Shown: positions 42,361 to 52,565, counted from the stretch's first letter. The stretch is DNA of 64,000 nucleotides from Mycolicibacterium madagascariense (GCF_010729665.1 NZ_AP022610.1:1426001-1490000); one strand, 5' to 3'. The notes: generated by a model from the letters alone, not told the origin. Numbers and translations are program-made.

Positions 42361-45300
42361 CTACCGCAGTCGCAGACCCCGCGGCGTCCGGGAGAATCCG
42401 CTGCCGGTGAGCGCGTCGTGGACGGCCGCGTGGTCGGGCCCCGCCCCCGGGTCCAGCACCGGTACCCCGTTGATGCGCTCGACGAGCAGAGCCTGGAGGC
42501 GACCCGAGCCGACGAGTTCGACGAGCGCGACGCCGGCCGCGGCGTGGGCCTCCGCGTCGATGGTGAACGACAGCAGCGAACGCCCACCGCGTTCGAGGAA
42601 CCACGTCAGCTCACCGTCGACGAGGACGACGAGGGCACCCGCCTTGCGCCCGGGCCGATGGCCCGTCTCGGCTTCGGTGGGCCAGGGGAGAGCAGCGCCG
42701 TACGGGTTCGCTGGATCGGACGCGGCGAGCACCACTGCGTGATAGTCGCGGCGCTGCTGGTCCACCCCGTCGAGATAGGTCCGCAGACGGTCGACCGTCG
42801 AGGCGACCGCGAACTGCGCGCCGCCCAGCGACTCGACGAAGTACCCCCGCTGACACCGGCCGACGTCTTCGAACGCAGTCAGCACCTTGTAGAGCATCGC
42901 GAAGCCACCGGGCACGCCCTCGGCCGAGCCCTTCGTCAGCACGCCGTACCGGTTGAGGAGGAGTTCGGCCGTGAAGTGGGTCCTGATCGTCGAATCCAGC
43001 TCCGGTGGTGGCAGCGCGCTCCACCGGCCCGCCACGGTCGCATCGGTCGTCCTGGCCTGGGCATGGGCGACGCTGTAGCGACTGAGCCGCGGCGGACGCT
43101 GTCGCTGTCGGTGCGTGCCGCCGCGCTTGCCGGAGCCGGCGAGCAGCGCCCGCACCGGGGCGAAGGTGTCACCGGTGACCCAGCCGGCCCAAATCAGTTC
43201 CCACAGCGCCTGTTTCACCGTCGAGGTCGGATCGCCCACACCCGCGCCGTCGGTGAGCTGGCGGAAGAAGTACGCGCCGCCATGGCCGAGCGTGGCCATG
43301 ATCTCGCGGTGGACGTCGGTGAACTCGATCTCGACGGGTGCGGCCAGCGTCAGCGGCGCCGTCTCGGCCGAGTGGAACGCGATCCAGCCGTCACCGCTGC
43401 TGATCGACCCGGCGCCCGACCACGTCACCTCCCCCGAGGCCAGCAACTCGTCGAGCATCGCCGGCTGATAGTTGCGCACCCGCTGCGCGAACACCAGCGG
43501 CTCGATCGCCGACGCCGGCATCGGCACACCCGCCAGCTGGTCGATCACCGACGCGAGCCCGTCGACGCCGGTGCTCTTCTCGGTGCCGACCTGCTGCCAG
43601 GCGGGCAGGAATCTCGCATAGGCGGTCGTGCTGACGGGCTCGACCTGGGCGCGCAGCGCGGCCAGCGACCGGCGTCGCAGGATCTTGAGAACGTCTGCGT
43701 CACACCACTGTTCGACGTCCTGCACGGTGAACTCGCCGCGCACCAGCCGACGGTCGGCCGCCATCCGGCCCAGCACGTCGGCCGCCACCCGCAACCCCAA
43801 CCCGAAGCGCTCGGCGGCGTCGCGGGTGGTGAATGGCCCGCGGGTGCGGGCGTAGCGGCCGAGCAGTTCGCCGAGTGGATCGGCCACCGTCTCGGTGAAG
43901 CTGGCCGGGACGCCGACGGGCACCGCGATGCCGACGCCGTCGCGCAACAACCCGACGTCCTCGATGGCCACCCACCACATCGCCCCGGCGAACGAGACGG
44001 TCAGAGCGCGCCGGGCCGCGTACAGCCCCTCCAGCCAGCCGTTGACGTCGTCGGCCGTCGACCGTTGCGCCACTTCGTCTTCGGTGAGCGGGCCGAGCAT
44101 CCGCAGCAGGTCGGCCACACCCTCGGCGTCGCGCACCTTCCTGTCCTCGGCCAGGTGCTGCAGCTGCGCGACGGTCGACTCGATGACGCGCTGGTCGAGC
44201 AGCTCGCGCAATTCGACGCGGCCCAGCAGTTCGGCGAGCAGCGTGCTGTCCAGCGACAGCGCCGCGGCCCTGCGCTCGGCCAGCGGGCTGTCGCCCTCGT
44301 ACATGAAGGCGCCCACGTACCCGAACAGCAGGGAGGCCGCGAACGGCGACGGCGTGGGCGTCTCCACCTCGAGGATGCGAATGCTGCGCTGCGCCACGCG
44401 ACTCATCAGCTCACGCAGCATTGGCACGTCGTAGACGTCCTGCAGGCACTCCCGCACGGTCTCCAGCACGATCGGGAAGTCCGGGTACTTACGCGCGATG
44501 TCGAGTAGCTGCGCGGCCCGCTGGCGCTGATGCCACAGCGGGGACCGCTTGCCCGGATGGCGCCGCGGCAGCAGCAGGGCGCGCGCCGCGCACTCCCTGA
44601 ACCGGGCCGCGAACAGCGCCGAGCCGCCGACCTCGTCGGTGACGATGGGGTCGATCTCGTCGGCCTCGAAGACGAACAGTTCGGCGCCGGGGGGTGTGTC
44701 CTCGGTGTCGGGCAGCCGCACGATGATGCCGTCGTCGGACGCGGTCGGCTTCTCGTCGATGCCGTAGCGCTCCCGCAGCCGACGGGCCACCGCGAGCGCG
44801 AGCGGCCCATGCACACGCAGACCGTAGGGCGAGTGCAGGATGACCCGCCAGTCGCCGAGCTCGTCGCGGAAGCGTTCGACGATGAACGTGGTGTCGGTGG
44901 GAACGGTCCCGGTGGCCTCGCGCTGATCGGCGATGAGTTGCCACAGGTTGTCGGTGGCGAAGTCGTTGAAGCCCATCGTGTGGCAGCGCTCGTCGAACTC
45001 GCGGCGGCCCAATCCGGCCAGCACGCCGGTGAACTCGCCGATCGCGGCGCCGAGCTCCGCGGGTCTGCCCACGCTGTCACCGCGCCAGAACGGCAGCCGG
45101 GCGGGCTGGCCCGGCGCCGGGAGGACGAGCACGCGGTCGTGGGTGATCTCGGTGATCCGCCAGCTGGTCGCGCCGAGGGCGATGACGTCGCCCGGCCGCG
45201 ACTCGTAGACCATTTCTTCGTCGAGTTCGCCGACGCGAGAAGGCTTGTCGGTGTCCGCCGACGAGGCCAGGTACACCGTGAACAGACCGCGGTCGGGGAT

Positions 45301-46896
45301 CGCACCGCCGGAGGTGACTGCGAGCCGCTGGGCGCCGGGGCGTGCGGTGAGGGTGCCCGCGTCGCGGTCGTACACCAGCCGTGGCCGCAGCTCGGCGAAC
45401 TCGGTCGAGGGGTACTTCCCGCTCAGGAGGTCGAGGGTGGCCTCGAACGCGCTGCGCGGCAGCGTGGCGAACGGTGCGCTGCGCCGGATCGCGTCGAACC
45501 AGCGGTCGGCGTCGAGCGGTTCGAGGGCTGCGGCGGCGACGGTGTGCTGTGCCAGGACGTCGAGCGGGTTGGTGGGCACCTTCATGGTCTCGATCTCGCC
45601 GGCCAGCATGCGCTGCACCGTGACCGCGCAGTCGATCAGATCGGTGCGGTGCTTGGGGAACAGCACTCCCTGGCTGACCTCGCCGACCTGGTGGCCCGCG
45701 CGGCCGATGCGCTGCAGGCCGCTCGCGACCGAGGGGGGCGACTCCACCTGGATGACGAGGTCCACCGCGCCCATGTCGATGCCGAGTTCGAGGCTCGAGG
45801 TGGCGACGACCGCCTTGAGCCTGCCGGTCTTGAGGTCCTCCTCGACGAGCGCGCGCTGCTCCTTGCTGATCGAGCCGTGATGCGCCTTGGCCAGCAGCGG
45901 CTCGGCGCCGAGGGCGACGCCGCTGCCCATCACCTGTGCCGGCGCGCCGCCACCCACCTTCGGGTTGGGGGTCTCGGTGACCTCACCGCCGAGGCGTTCG
46001 GCGTGAATCTCGTTGAGGCGCGCGGTGAGTCGCTCGGCCAGCCGCCGCGAGTTGGCGAACACGATCGACGATCGGTGCGACTCGATGAGGTCGACGATGC
46101 GTTCCTCGACGTCGGGCCAGATGCTGTTGTTCTCCAGGTTGGCCATGTCGGGCACCGGCACGTGCACCGACAGGTCGAAGGTCTTGGCGGCCATCGGGGC
46201 CACGATGGTCGTCTTCGCCTGGCCCGACAGGAACCTCGCCACCTCCTCCGGCGGCCGCACGGTCGCCGAGAGGCCGATCCGCTGGGCCGGGACGTCCAGC
46301 AGCTGATCGAGCCGCTCCAGCGACAGCGCGAGGTGGGCGCCGCGCTTGGTCGCCGCGACGGCGTGCACCTCGTCGACGATCACGGTCCGCACCTCGGCCA
46401 GCGTCTCCCGCGCCGCCGAGGTCAGCATGAGGAACAGCGACTCGGGGGTGGTGATGAGGATGTCGGGCGGGCGGGCGATCATCTCGCGACGGCGGTTCGG
46501 CGGGGTGTCACCGGAGCGGACCCCGACGGTGATGCTGGGCGCAGGGACGCCGCGGCGGTGGGCGACGCGGCCGATGCCCGTCAGCGGCGTGCTCAGGTTG
46601 CGCTCGACGTCGACGGCCAGCGCCTTGAGCGGGGAGACGTAGAGGACCTTCGTGCCCTTGCCCGTCGACCCGGTGGCCTCCGGCGGTTCGGCTGCGGCCA
46701 ACCGGTCGATCGCCCAGAGGAACGCGGCGAGGGTCTTTCCGGAGCCCGTCGGGGCCACGACCAGGGTGTTCTCGCCATTGGCGATGGCCTCCCACGCCTC
46801 GGTCTGGGCGGCCGTCGGCGCGGAGAACGTCCCCGTGAACCACTCCCGCGTCAGCTCACTGAAGCGGGCCAGGGGTGGGGCGGTGCGACTGGCCAT
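42361..46896 (-). CDS. lhr: Large helicase-related protein Lhr
   Basis: A 1511-residue superfamily-2 3'-5' DNA helicase, the same length as M. tuberculosis Lhr (Rv3296). Walker A is VVAPTGSGKTLAAFLW, the DEVH box is VIVDEVHAV, and motif SATVRPPEEVARF follows. The second RecA fold carries SSLELGIDMGAVDLVIQ and IGRAGHQVGEVSQG. The large C-terminal part is Lhr-specific. It is induced in DNA damage responses in mycobacteria. The ATG at 46896 is chosen because the frame upstream has no family resemblance. Confidence 0.96.
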   Translation of the reverse strand: MASRTAPPLARFSELTREWFTGTFSAPTAAQTEAWEAIANGENTLVVAPTGSGKTLAAFLWAIDRLAAAEPPEATGSTGKGTKVLYVSPLKALAVDVERNLSTPLTGIGRVAHRRGVPAPSITVGVRSGDTPPNRRREMIARPPDILITTPESLFLMLTSAARETLAEVRTVIVDEVHAVAATKRGAHLALSLERLDQLLDVPAQRIGLSATVRPPEEVARFLSGQAKTTIVAPMAAKTFDLSVHVPVPDMANLENNSIWPDVEERIVDLIESHRSSIVFANSRRLAERLTARLNEIHAERLGGEVTETPNPKVGGGAPAQVMGSGVALGAEPLLAKAHHGSISKEQRALVEEDLKTGRLKAVVATSSLELGIDMGAVDLVIQVESPPSVASGLQRIGRAGHQVGEVSQGVLFPKHRTDLIDCAVTVQRMLAGEIETMKVPTNPLDVLAQHTVAAAALEPLDADRWFDAIRRSAPFATLPRSAFEATLDLLSGKYPSTEFAELRPRLVYDRDAGTLTARPGAQRLAVTSGGAIPDRGLFTVYLASSADTDKPSRVGELDEEMVYESRPGDVIALGATSWRITEITHDRVLVLPAPGQPARLPFWRGDSVGRPAELGAAIGEFTGVLAGLGRREFDERCHTMGFNDFATDNLWQLIADQREATGTVPTDTTFIVERFRDELGDWRVILHSPYGLRVHGPLALAVARRLRERYGIDEKPTASDDGIIVRLPDTEDTPPGAELFVFEADEIDPIVTDEVGGSALFAARFRECAARALLLPRRHPGKRSPLWHQRQRAAQLLDIARKYPDFPIVLETVRECLQDVYDVPMLRELMSRVAQRSIRILEVETPTPSPFAASLLFGYVGAFMYEGDSPLAERRAAALSLDSTLLAELLGRVELRELLDQRVIESTVAQLQHLAEDRKVRDAEGVADLLRMLGPLTEDEVAQRSTADDVNGWLEGLYAARRALTVSFAGAMWWVAIEDVGLLRDGVGIAVPVGVPASFTETVADPLGELLGRYARTRGPFTTRDAAERFGLGLRVAADVLGRMAADRRLVRGEFTVQDVEQWCDADVLKILRRRSLAALRAQVEPVSTTAYARFLPAWQQVGTEKSTGVDGLASVIDQLAGVPMPASAIEPLVFAQRVRNYQPAMLDELLASGEVTWSGAGSISSGDGWIAFHSAETAPLTLAAPVEIEFTDVHREIMATLGHGGAYFFRQLTDGAGVGDPTSTVKQALWELIWAGWVTGDTFAPVRALLAGSGKRGGTHRQRQRPPRLSRYSVAHAQARTTDATVAGRWSALPPPELDSTIRTHFTAELLLNRYGVLTKGSAEGVPGGFAMLYKVLTAFEDVGRCQRGYFVESLGGAQFAVASTVDRLRTYLDGVDQQRRDYHAVVLAASDPANPYGAALPWPTEAETGHRPGRKAGALVVLVDGELTWFLERGGRSLLSFTIDAEAHAAAGVALVELVGSGRLQALLVERINGVPVLDPGAGPDHAAVHDALTGSGFSRTPRGLRLR

Positions 46897-46937
46897 GCCG
46901 CCATACTGCCCGCACCCACCGACAAGCCCGTCCGGGT

Positions 46938-47591
46938 CTACTGCGGCGTGGGGATTCCCGGCATCCGGGCCACGGCGTCGAGCAGGGCGTGGGCGCACGT
47001 GTCGGCGACGGTGCCGGCATCGATCGTCGGGTCGACGACGCGCTGCCGGCACATCTCGAAGGTGAAGGCCAGCCAGCCGTAGACGACCACCCGCAGGTCG
47101 CGTCGAGCGTCGGCGTCGAGCGGCTCGTCGAGCACGCCGGTGATGCGGTCGACGATGCGGTTGGCCTGGCGGTCGTTGTCGACGTCGTCGATGCCGCGCA
47201 GCACCGGGTCCGAACGGCCCATGCCCATGTAAGCGGCCCAGGCGCCGTGCGGATGCGCCTCGTCGTAGTGCAGGTAGGCCAGCACGCCCGCGCGGATCTG
47301 CTCGAAGAGACCCTGCCCGGGCTGCGGGGGAGTGTTGGTGGCCGCGAAGAGCCGCTCGCCCTCGGCCCGCACGACGGCGGCGAAGAACGCCCGCTTGTCG
47401 GGGAAGTAGTGGTACATCAGGGCTCGCGAGACTCCGGCGCGCTCGGCGATCTCGTCGATGCGGACCTCGTCGTAGGGCCGCTGTCCGAAGACCTCGGCGC
47501 CCAGCGTCAAGAGTTCGCTGCGCCGATCCTCCGGCGACAGCCGCCGCCGGGACGACGCGCCGCGGGCGCGAAGGGCATCCTGGTCGGCCAC
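46938..47591 (-). CDS. TetR-family regulator (Rv3295-like)
   Basis: A 217-residue repressor with HTH at about residues 20-65 (EDRRSELLTLGAEVFGQ, VRIDEIAERAGVSRALMYHYF). It is the neighbour of lhr as in M. tuberculosis. It starts at GTG 47591, and TAGACT lies 6 bases before, so the message is probably leaderless. Target unknown. Confidence 0.88.
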   Translation of the reverse strand: MADQDALRARGASSRRRLSPEDRRSELLTLGAEVFGQRPYDEVRIDEIAERAGVSRALMYHYFPDKRAFFAAVVRAEGERLFAATNTPPQPGQGLFEQIRAGVLAYLHYDEAHPHGAWAAYMGMGRSDPVLRGIDDVDNDRQANRIVDRITGVLDEPLDADARRDLRVVVYGWLAFTFEMCRQRVVDPTIDAGTVADTCAHALLDAVARMPGIPTPQ

Positions 47592-47597
47592 CCCGGC

Positions 47598-47603
47598 AGT
47601 CTA
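47598..47603 (-). promoter_or_regulatory. Putative -10 element (TAGACT) of the Rv3295-like gene, leaderless layout
   Basis: TAGACT (minus strand), six bases GCCGGG, then the GTG at 47591. Confidence 0.5.
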
Positions 47604-47617
47604 GTGAGGGCGTCCGC

Positions 47618-48424
47618 TCAGCCGAGCGTGCCCTGGTAGCGGCGCATGCCCGCGATCCAGCGCTCGTAGTCGCTGCCCTTGTGGCGGTACATGTCGAGGA
47701 CGGCCGGATGCGGCAGCACCAGGAACCGACCGTCCTCGATGGCCTGGACCGTCAGTTCGGCGACCCGATCGGGTCCGATGATCTCGCCCGCCCCGGCGAC
47801 GGCCGCGCCCGCCATCCGCGCCGTGGGGTCCTCGGCGTTGATGACGTCGTTCAGCAGGGGCGTGTCGACGCCCATCGGGCAGACGCACGACACGCCGATT
47901 CCCTTGTCGCCGTAAGTGATCGACAACCATTCGGCGAAGCCGACGGCCGCGTGCTTGGTCACGGAGTAGCCGGCGGCGCCGAGCTGGGTCAGCAGCCCCG
48001 CGGCCGACGCGACGCCGACGAAGTGGCCCGCACCCCGCTGCAGCCATTCCGGCACCAGGGCCTTGGCCGCCCGCACGTGGGCGCGCAGGTTCACGTCGAT
48101 GATCGCGTCCCAGTCGGCCTCGTCGTCCCCGAGGCCCGGCGCGCCCATGATCCCGGCGTTGGCGACGTAGACGTCGACGGGTCCGAATCGTTCACGCGCA
48201 CAAGCGATCAGCGTGGCGATGCCCTCGGTCGTGGCGGCGTCGGCGCCGACTCCCACCGCCGCGCCGCCCGCGTCGACGATGCTCGCGGCCGTCTCCTCGA
48301 CACCGGTCGCGGCGAGGTCGCCCGCCACCACGGAGGCGCCGGAGGCGGCCAGCGCCGTGGCGATGGCCCGCCCGATTCCCGAACCGGCCCCGGTGACGAC
48401 GGCGACGCTGCCCGTGATGTGCAT
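47618..48424 (-). CDS. SDR-family oxidoreductase
   Basis: A 268-residue short-chain dehydrogenase with TGAGSGIGRAIATALAASGA, VANAGIMGAPGLG and catalytic YSVTKHAAVGFAEW. It begins 9 bp after the stop of a TetR gene on the same strand, so they are probably one operon. A TAGACA hexamer 6 bases before the ATG could provide a second, leaderless start. Confidence 0.88.
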   Translation of the reverse strand: MHITGSVAVVTGAGSGIGRAIATALAASGASVVAGDLAATGVEETAASIVDAGGAAVGVGADAATTEGIATLIACARERFGPVDVYVANAGIMGAPGLGDDEADWDAIIDVNLRAHVRAAKALVPEWLQRGAGHFVGVASAAGLLTQLGAAGYSVTKHAAVGFAEWLSITYGDKGIGVSCVCPMGVDTPLLNDVINAEDPTARMAGAAVAGAGEIIGPDRVAELTVQAIEDGRFLVLPHPAVLDMYRHKGSDYERWIAGMRRYQGTLG

Positions 48425-48433
48425 GGACCCTGT

Positions 48434-49126
48434 CTACCGCACGGGCGTGGACGCGCCGCCCTCCGGCGCCAGGACCCGCTCCAACCCGGCGATGACGACC
48501 GTCAGATCGAACTCGAGCTGGCCGTGGTCGGGGGTCTGGCCCTCGCGGGAGGCGAGCACCTCGCGCAGGACGGGAAAGTCGTCGGATGCCGCGCCCTGCA
48601 GCGCGCTGACCACCTCGGGCACGTTCGGGTGCACGCGGTTCTGGGCGACGAGGACCGCCGCCCGCCCCGCGGTGTACGCCGTCTCGGTGATGAGCGTCAG
48701 TGCCCGGCCGGCCTGCTCGACGTCGAAGCCGGCGTCGAGCAGCGACCGAAGCACGCGCTCGACCGGGGCCAGCGCGCCGAGGCCACTCGCGGCGGGCAGG
48801 TGAAACGAGGTGGCCAGCACTCCCAGCCGAATGAACGCGTCGCGCAGCGCCGCGGCGTAGGACCGCACCACCAGTCGCCAGTCGCCATCGGCGGGAAGTT
48901 CGACGCGGCGCAGTTCGGTGGCGAACACGTCGAAGGCCACCAGAGCGCGCAGTCCCTCGCGGTCGCCGACGTGGTAGTTCAGTGCCTTCGGATCGACCCC
49001 GAGCGCCTCGGCGACGGCCTGCATCGTCATTGCCTCCGGCGCCAGACGTCGTGCGGCCAGCACGATCCGCTCGCGGTCGAGCCGACGTGGACGGCCCCGC
49101 TGACGATGCGTCGAATCGACGGTCAC
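48434..49126 (-). CDS. TetR-family regulator of the thiolase/ACAD operon
   Basis: A 230-residue repressor. The HTH spans about residues 15-65 (RERIVLAARRLAPEAMTMQAVAEALGVDPKALNYHVGD). I chose the GTG at 49126 (VTVDSTHRQRGRPRR); a longer open frame upstream is antisense to thiolase and has no family resemblance. It is divergent from a six-gene catabolic operon with a palindrome between. It probably controls that operon and its own SDR partner. Confidence 0.87.
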   Translation of the reverse strand: MTVDSTHRQRGRPRRLDRERIVLAARRLAPEAMTMQAVAEALGVDPKALNYHVGDREGLRALVAFDVFATELRRVELPADGDWRLVVRSYAAALRDAFIRLGVLATSFHLPAASGLGALAPVERVLRSLLDAGFDVEQAGRALTLITETAYTAGRAAVLVAQNRVHPNVPEVVSALQGAASDDFPVLREVLASREGQTPDHGQLEFDLTVVIAGLERVLAPEGGASTPVR

Positions 49127-49133
49127 GCTCGGG

Positions 49134-49158
49134 AGTCTATGTTTTTTCCCGTTCGGGA
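49134..49158. promoter_or_regulatory. Operator/promoter region between tetR and the thiolase operon
   Basis: TCCCG-TT-CGGGA (49147-49158) is a perfect palindrome. On the minus strand TAGACT (49134-49139) sits 7 bases before the tetR GTG. TCGGGAGT occurs twice as a direct repeat around it. This is the likely binding site of the TetR encoded alongside. Confidence 0.5.
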
Positions 49159-49225
49159 GTGGAGTTATGCGGCAGTGGGTTAGCGTGCAGGAGATGGCCA
49201 TCAGCAGGCGCCGAGGAGCGTTCCC

Positions 49226-50461
49226 GTGCCCATGAGCAGTGCCTGGATCGTCGACGTCGTCAGGACGCCGCGCGGCAGGGGTCGCGTGGACGGCGGCCTG
49301 CACGGCATCCATCCGCAGGCGCTGCTGGCGCAGTGTTTGCAGGCCCTGCACACCCGCGTCGGGTTCGACCCGTCGGACGTCGACGACGTCGTGGCGGGCA
49401 ACGGGATTCTCGCCGGTGACCACGGCGACGACGTCGCCAGGCTCGCGCTGCTGCTGGCCGGGTGGCCGGAGACGGTGCCCTGCATGACGCTCAATCGGTT
49501 CTGCGGGTCGGGTCAGCAGGCGGTCACGGTGGCCGCGATGGGCGTGGCCAGCGGCGCCCAGGATCTGGTGATCGCCGGAGGCGTCGAGTCGATGTCGCGG
49601 TGGAACGTCGCCGCGGGCTCGGTGACCATCGACGGCGGAAATCCGGCCCTGCGCGAGCGGTATCCGACCGTCCCGCAAGGTGTTTCGGCAGACCTCATCG
49701 CCACGCTCGAGGGCTTCACCCGAGCCGACGTCGATGCGTACGCCGTCGAGAGCCAGCGGCGGGCCGCCGTGGCGATCGCCGAGGGACGGTTCGCCGGATC
49801 GCTCGTCCCGGTGACCGACGCCGACGGTGCCGTCGTGCTGGAGCGCGACGAGCACCCGCGCGCGGACACCAGCCTGGAGGGGCTGGCCAGGCTGCGCCCG
49901 GCGTTCGGCCGTCTGGGTACCGACCGGGCCGACGGCGAGACCCGTTCCTACGACGAGACGTGTCTGCATCGCTACCCCGGCATCGACCACGTCGAACACG
50001 TTCACCACGCCGGCAATTCGTCGGGCGTGGTGGACGGGGCCGCGGCCGCCGTGGTGGCGTCGGACCGCTGGGTGGGCGCGCACGGCGTGACGCCACGCGC
50101 GAAGGTCGTCGCGACGGCGGCCGTCGGGTCCGAGCCGATCATCATGCTGACCGCGCCGGGCCCGGCCGCCGAGCGGGCACTGGCCAAGGCGGGCATGGCC
50201 GTCGGCGACGTCGATCTGTGGGAGGTCAACGAGGCCTTCGCCGCGGTCCCGCTCAAGACGATGCGCGACCTGAAGCTCGACCACGAGCGCGTCAACGTCA
50301 ACGGGGGCGCCATCGCGCTCGGGCACCCCATCGGTGCGACGGGTGCGATGCTCATCGGCACCGTGCTCGACGAGTTGGAGCGCCAAGACCTGACCACCGG
50401 GCTCGTCACGATGTGCACCGGTGCTGGCATGGGCACCGCCACGATCGTCGAGCGGGTCTGA
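49226..50461 (+). CDS. Acetyl-CoA C-acyltransferase (thiolase)
   Basis: A 411-residue thiolase. The nucleophilic Cys is in LNRFCGSGQQAVTVA; the second active-site segments are NVNGGAIALGHPIGATGA and CTGAGMGTA. It cleaves 3-ketoacyl-CoA to acetyl-CoA and a shortened acyl-CoA. GAGGAG precedes the GTG at 49226. It is the first gene of a six-gene operon. Confidence 0.92.
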   Translation: MPMSSAWIVDVVRTPRGRGRVDGGLHGIHPQALLAQCLQALHTRVGFDPSDVDDVVAGNGILAGDHGDDVARLALLLAGWPETVPCMTLNRFCGSGQQAVTVAAMGVASGAQDLVIAGGVESMSRWNVAAGSVTIDGGNPALRERYPTVPQGVSADLIATLEGFTRADVDAYAVESQRRAAVAIAEGRFAGSLVPVTDADGAVVLERDEHPRADTSLEGLARLRPAFGRLGTDRADGETRSYDETCLHRYPGIDHVEHVHHAGNSSGVVDGAAAAVVASDRWVGAHGVTPRAKVVATAAVGSEPIIMLTAPGPAAERALAKAGMAVGDVDLWEVNEAFAAVPLKTMRDLKLDHERVNVNGGAIALGHPIGATGAMLIGTVLDELERQDLTTGLVTMCTGAGMGTATIVERV

Positions 50462-50462
50462 G

Positions 50463-51236
50463 GTGACGCAGACGCTGGTGGTCGAGAGGCCCGTGCCCGG
50501 CGTTGCGGTGCTCCGCCTGGATCGCCCCAGGCAGCTCAACGCGATCGACGAGGTCATGGTCGGCGAATTGGGCAGGGCCTGCACGGAATTGGGCGCCGAT
50601 GCCGACGTCCGTGCCGTCGTGCTGACCGGCGCCGGGCGCGGGTTCTGCTCCGGCATCGACATGCGCGCCTTCGGGCCGGGCATGCTCGAGGCCAGCGCGC
50701 CCGCCATCGATCGGCTCCGGTTCCAGGAGGCGATGGCCGCACTACCGCAGGCGCTTCGGGCGATGCCGCAGCCGGTGATCGCGGCCGTCAACGGCCCGTG
50801 CGTCGGGGCGGGGCTCGCGCTCTGCCTGGCCGCCGACATCCGAATCTGTTCGGCCGCAGCCTCGTTCGGCAACGCGGCCATCCTGCTCGGGCTGTCAGGT
50901 GCCGAAATGGGGATGAGCTATCACCTGCCCCGCATCGTCGGCACCAGCGTGGCCGCCGACTGGATGCTGACCGGGCGCATGGTGTCCGCGGCGGAAGCCG
51001 ACCGCCGAGGCCTGGTCAGTGAGGTCGTCGAGCCAGAGGCGCTGGAGCAGCGAGCGCTCGAACTGGCCACGGGGATCGCCGGTCTCGCCCCCCTCGGCGT
51101 CCAACTGACGAAGCGGGCCCTGCAGGTCAACACCGACGCGCCCGGGTTCAGCCAGGCGGTCGAGCTGGAGAACCGCAATCAGGTACTCACCCATGCGACC
51201 GACGACGCCGCCGCCCGGCGCGCGACATGGTCGTGA
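50463..51236 (+). CDS. Enoyl-CoA hydratase/isomerase family protein
   Basis: A 257-residue crotonase-fold protein with GAGRGFCSGIDMRAFG (the oxyanion-hole region) and VNGPCVGAGLALCLAADIRI. The start is GTG at 50463. The usual second catalytic Glu region reads LLGLSGAEMGMSYHLPRIVG. It works between the dehydrogenase and the thiolase of this operon. Confidence 0.88.
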   Translation: MTQTLVVERPVPGVAVLRLDRPRQLNAIDEVMVGELGRACTELGADADVRAVVLTGAGRGFCSGIDMRAFGPGMLEASAPAIDRLRFQEAMAALPQALRAMPQPVIAAVNGPCVGAGLALCLAADIRICSAAASFGNAAILLGLSGAEMGMSYHLPRIVGTSVAADWMLTGRMVSAAEADRRGLVSEVVEPEALEQRALELATGIAGLAPLGVQLTKRALQVNTDAPGFSQAVELENRNQVLTHATDDAAARRATWS

Positions 51237-51254
51237 CGACGGAAGGACATCGAC

Positions 51255-52565
51255 GTGTCGTGGGACTTCACCACCGATCCCGAGTGGGCCGAACAACTCT
51301 CCTGGGTCGAGGACTTCGTCCGCACCGAGTGCGAGCCCATCGACTACGTGGTCAAGGAGTCTCACGATCTGACCGACCCGGTGCGCCAGGCGTTGATCCC
51401 GCCGCTGCAGCAGATCGTCAAGGACCGCGGACTGTGGGCCACGCACCTGGGGCCGCATCTCGGTGGGCCCGGATACGGTCAGGTCAAACTGGCCCTGCTG
51501 AACGAGATTCTCGGCCGATCGGAGTGCGCACCGATCGTGTTCGGTTCGCAGGCACCCGATTCCGGCAACAGCGAGATCCTGGCCCACTACGGCACGCCGG
51601 AGCTCAAGGAGCGCTACCTCGAACCGCTGCTCGACAACCGGATCATCTCCTGCTTCTCCATGACCGAACCGCAGGGCGGCGCCGACCCGAAGGTGTTCAC
51701 CACCAGCGCCGTCCAGGATGGCGACCACTGGGTCATCAACGGGGAGAAGTGGTACTCGTCGTTCGCCTCGTCGGCGTCGTTCCTCATCGTGATGGCGGTG
51801 ACCGATCCCGAAGCCCCGCCGTATCAACGGCATTCGATGTTCGTGGTGCCCGGTGAGACGCCGGGCATCAACCTCCTGCGCGACGTGGGCCTCGGCTACC
51901 AGCCGCTCGGCGGAGGCGGCCGCGAGGGCTACGTGCGATACGAGAACGTACGGGTCCCCGCCGATCACATGCTGGGTCCGCGCGGTGGGGCGTTCGTCGT
52001 CGCCCAGACCCGGCTCGGCGGCGGGCGAATTCACCACGCCATGCGCACGGTCGGACTGGTACGCCGGATCTACGACATGATCTGCGAGCGGGCCGTGTCG
52101 CGCTACACCCAGGGCGAGGTCCTCGCCGACAAGCAGATGGTGCAGGAGATGATCGCCGACTCCTGGATGGAGATCGAGGCCTTTCGACTGCTCACCCTCC
52201 AGACCGCCTGGAAGATCGACGAGTTCAACGACTACAAGGCCGTGCGCGCCGACATCTCGGCGGTGAAGGCGATGATGCAGAAGGTTCTGCACGACGTCTC
52301 CGCGCGGGCGTTGCAGATCCACGGTTCCCTCGGCACGTCGCACGAGATGCCCTTCGTGCAGTACCTGACGGAGTCGTTCGTGCTCGGGCTCGCCGACGGC
52401 CCCACCGAGGTGCACAAGGTGACCCTCGCCCGGCAGCTGCTCAAGGACGTCAAGCCTGCTCCCGACGTCTTCCCGACCGAGCACCTGCTGCGTCAGCGCC
52501 AAGCGGCCGAGGCGAAGTTCGCCAGTCGGCTGGCGGGCATTCCGCGCACCCGAGCCGCGTCGTGA
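51255..52565 (+). CDS. Acyl-CoA dehydrogenase, ACAD10/11-like
   Basis: A 436-residue flavin dehydrogenase. FAD and substrate motifs are CFSMTEPQGGADPKVF and VINGEKWYSSFA. The C-terminal region RLGGGRIHHAMRTVGLVRRIYDMICERA resembles the ACAD10/11 type. The usual YEG catalytic segment reads LADGPTEVHK, placing Asp in the base position, as in that family. It is preceded by GGAAGGA and begins at GTG 51255. An APH-type kinase gene is in the same operon, matching the kinase-dehydrogenase pairing of ACAD10/11. Confidence 0.88.
   Translation: MSWDFTTDPEWAEQLSWVEDFVRTECEPIDYVVKESHDLTDPVRQALIPPLQQIVKDRGLWATHLGPHLGGPGYGQVKLALLNEILGRSECAPIVFGSQAPDSGNSEILAHYGTPELKERYLEPLLDNRIISCFSMTEPQGGADPKVFTTSAVQDGDHWVINGEKWYSSFASSASFLIVMAVTDPEAPPYQRHSMFVVPGETPGINLLRDVGLGYQPLGGGGREGYVRYENVRVPADHMLGPRGGAFVVAQTRLGGGRIHHAMRTVGLVRRIYDMICERAVSRYTQGEVLADKQMVQEMIADSWMEIEAFRLLTLQTAWKIDEFNDYKAVRADISAVKAMMQKVLHDVSARALQIHGSLGTSHEMPFVQYLTESFVLGLADGPTEVHKVTLARQLLKDVKPAPDVFPTEHLLRQRQAAEAKFASRLAGIPRTRAAS

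Noticed and set aside
48434..50881. A very long minus-strand open frame (815 codons) running past the TetR start
   Set aside because: The part upstream of the TetR GTG is antisense to a clear thiolase gene with all catalytic motifs and has repetitive low-complexity composition. Only the last 230 codons show TetR features.
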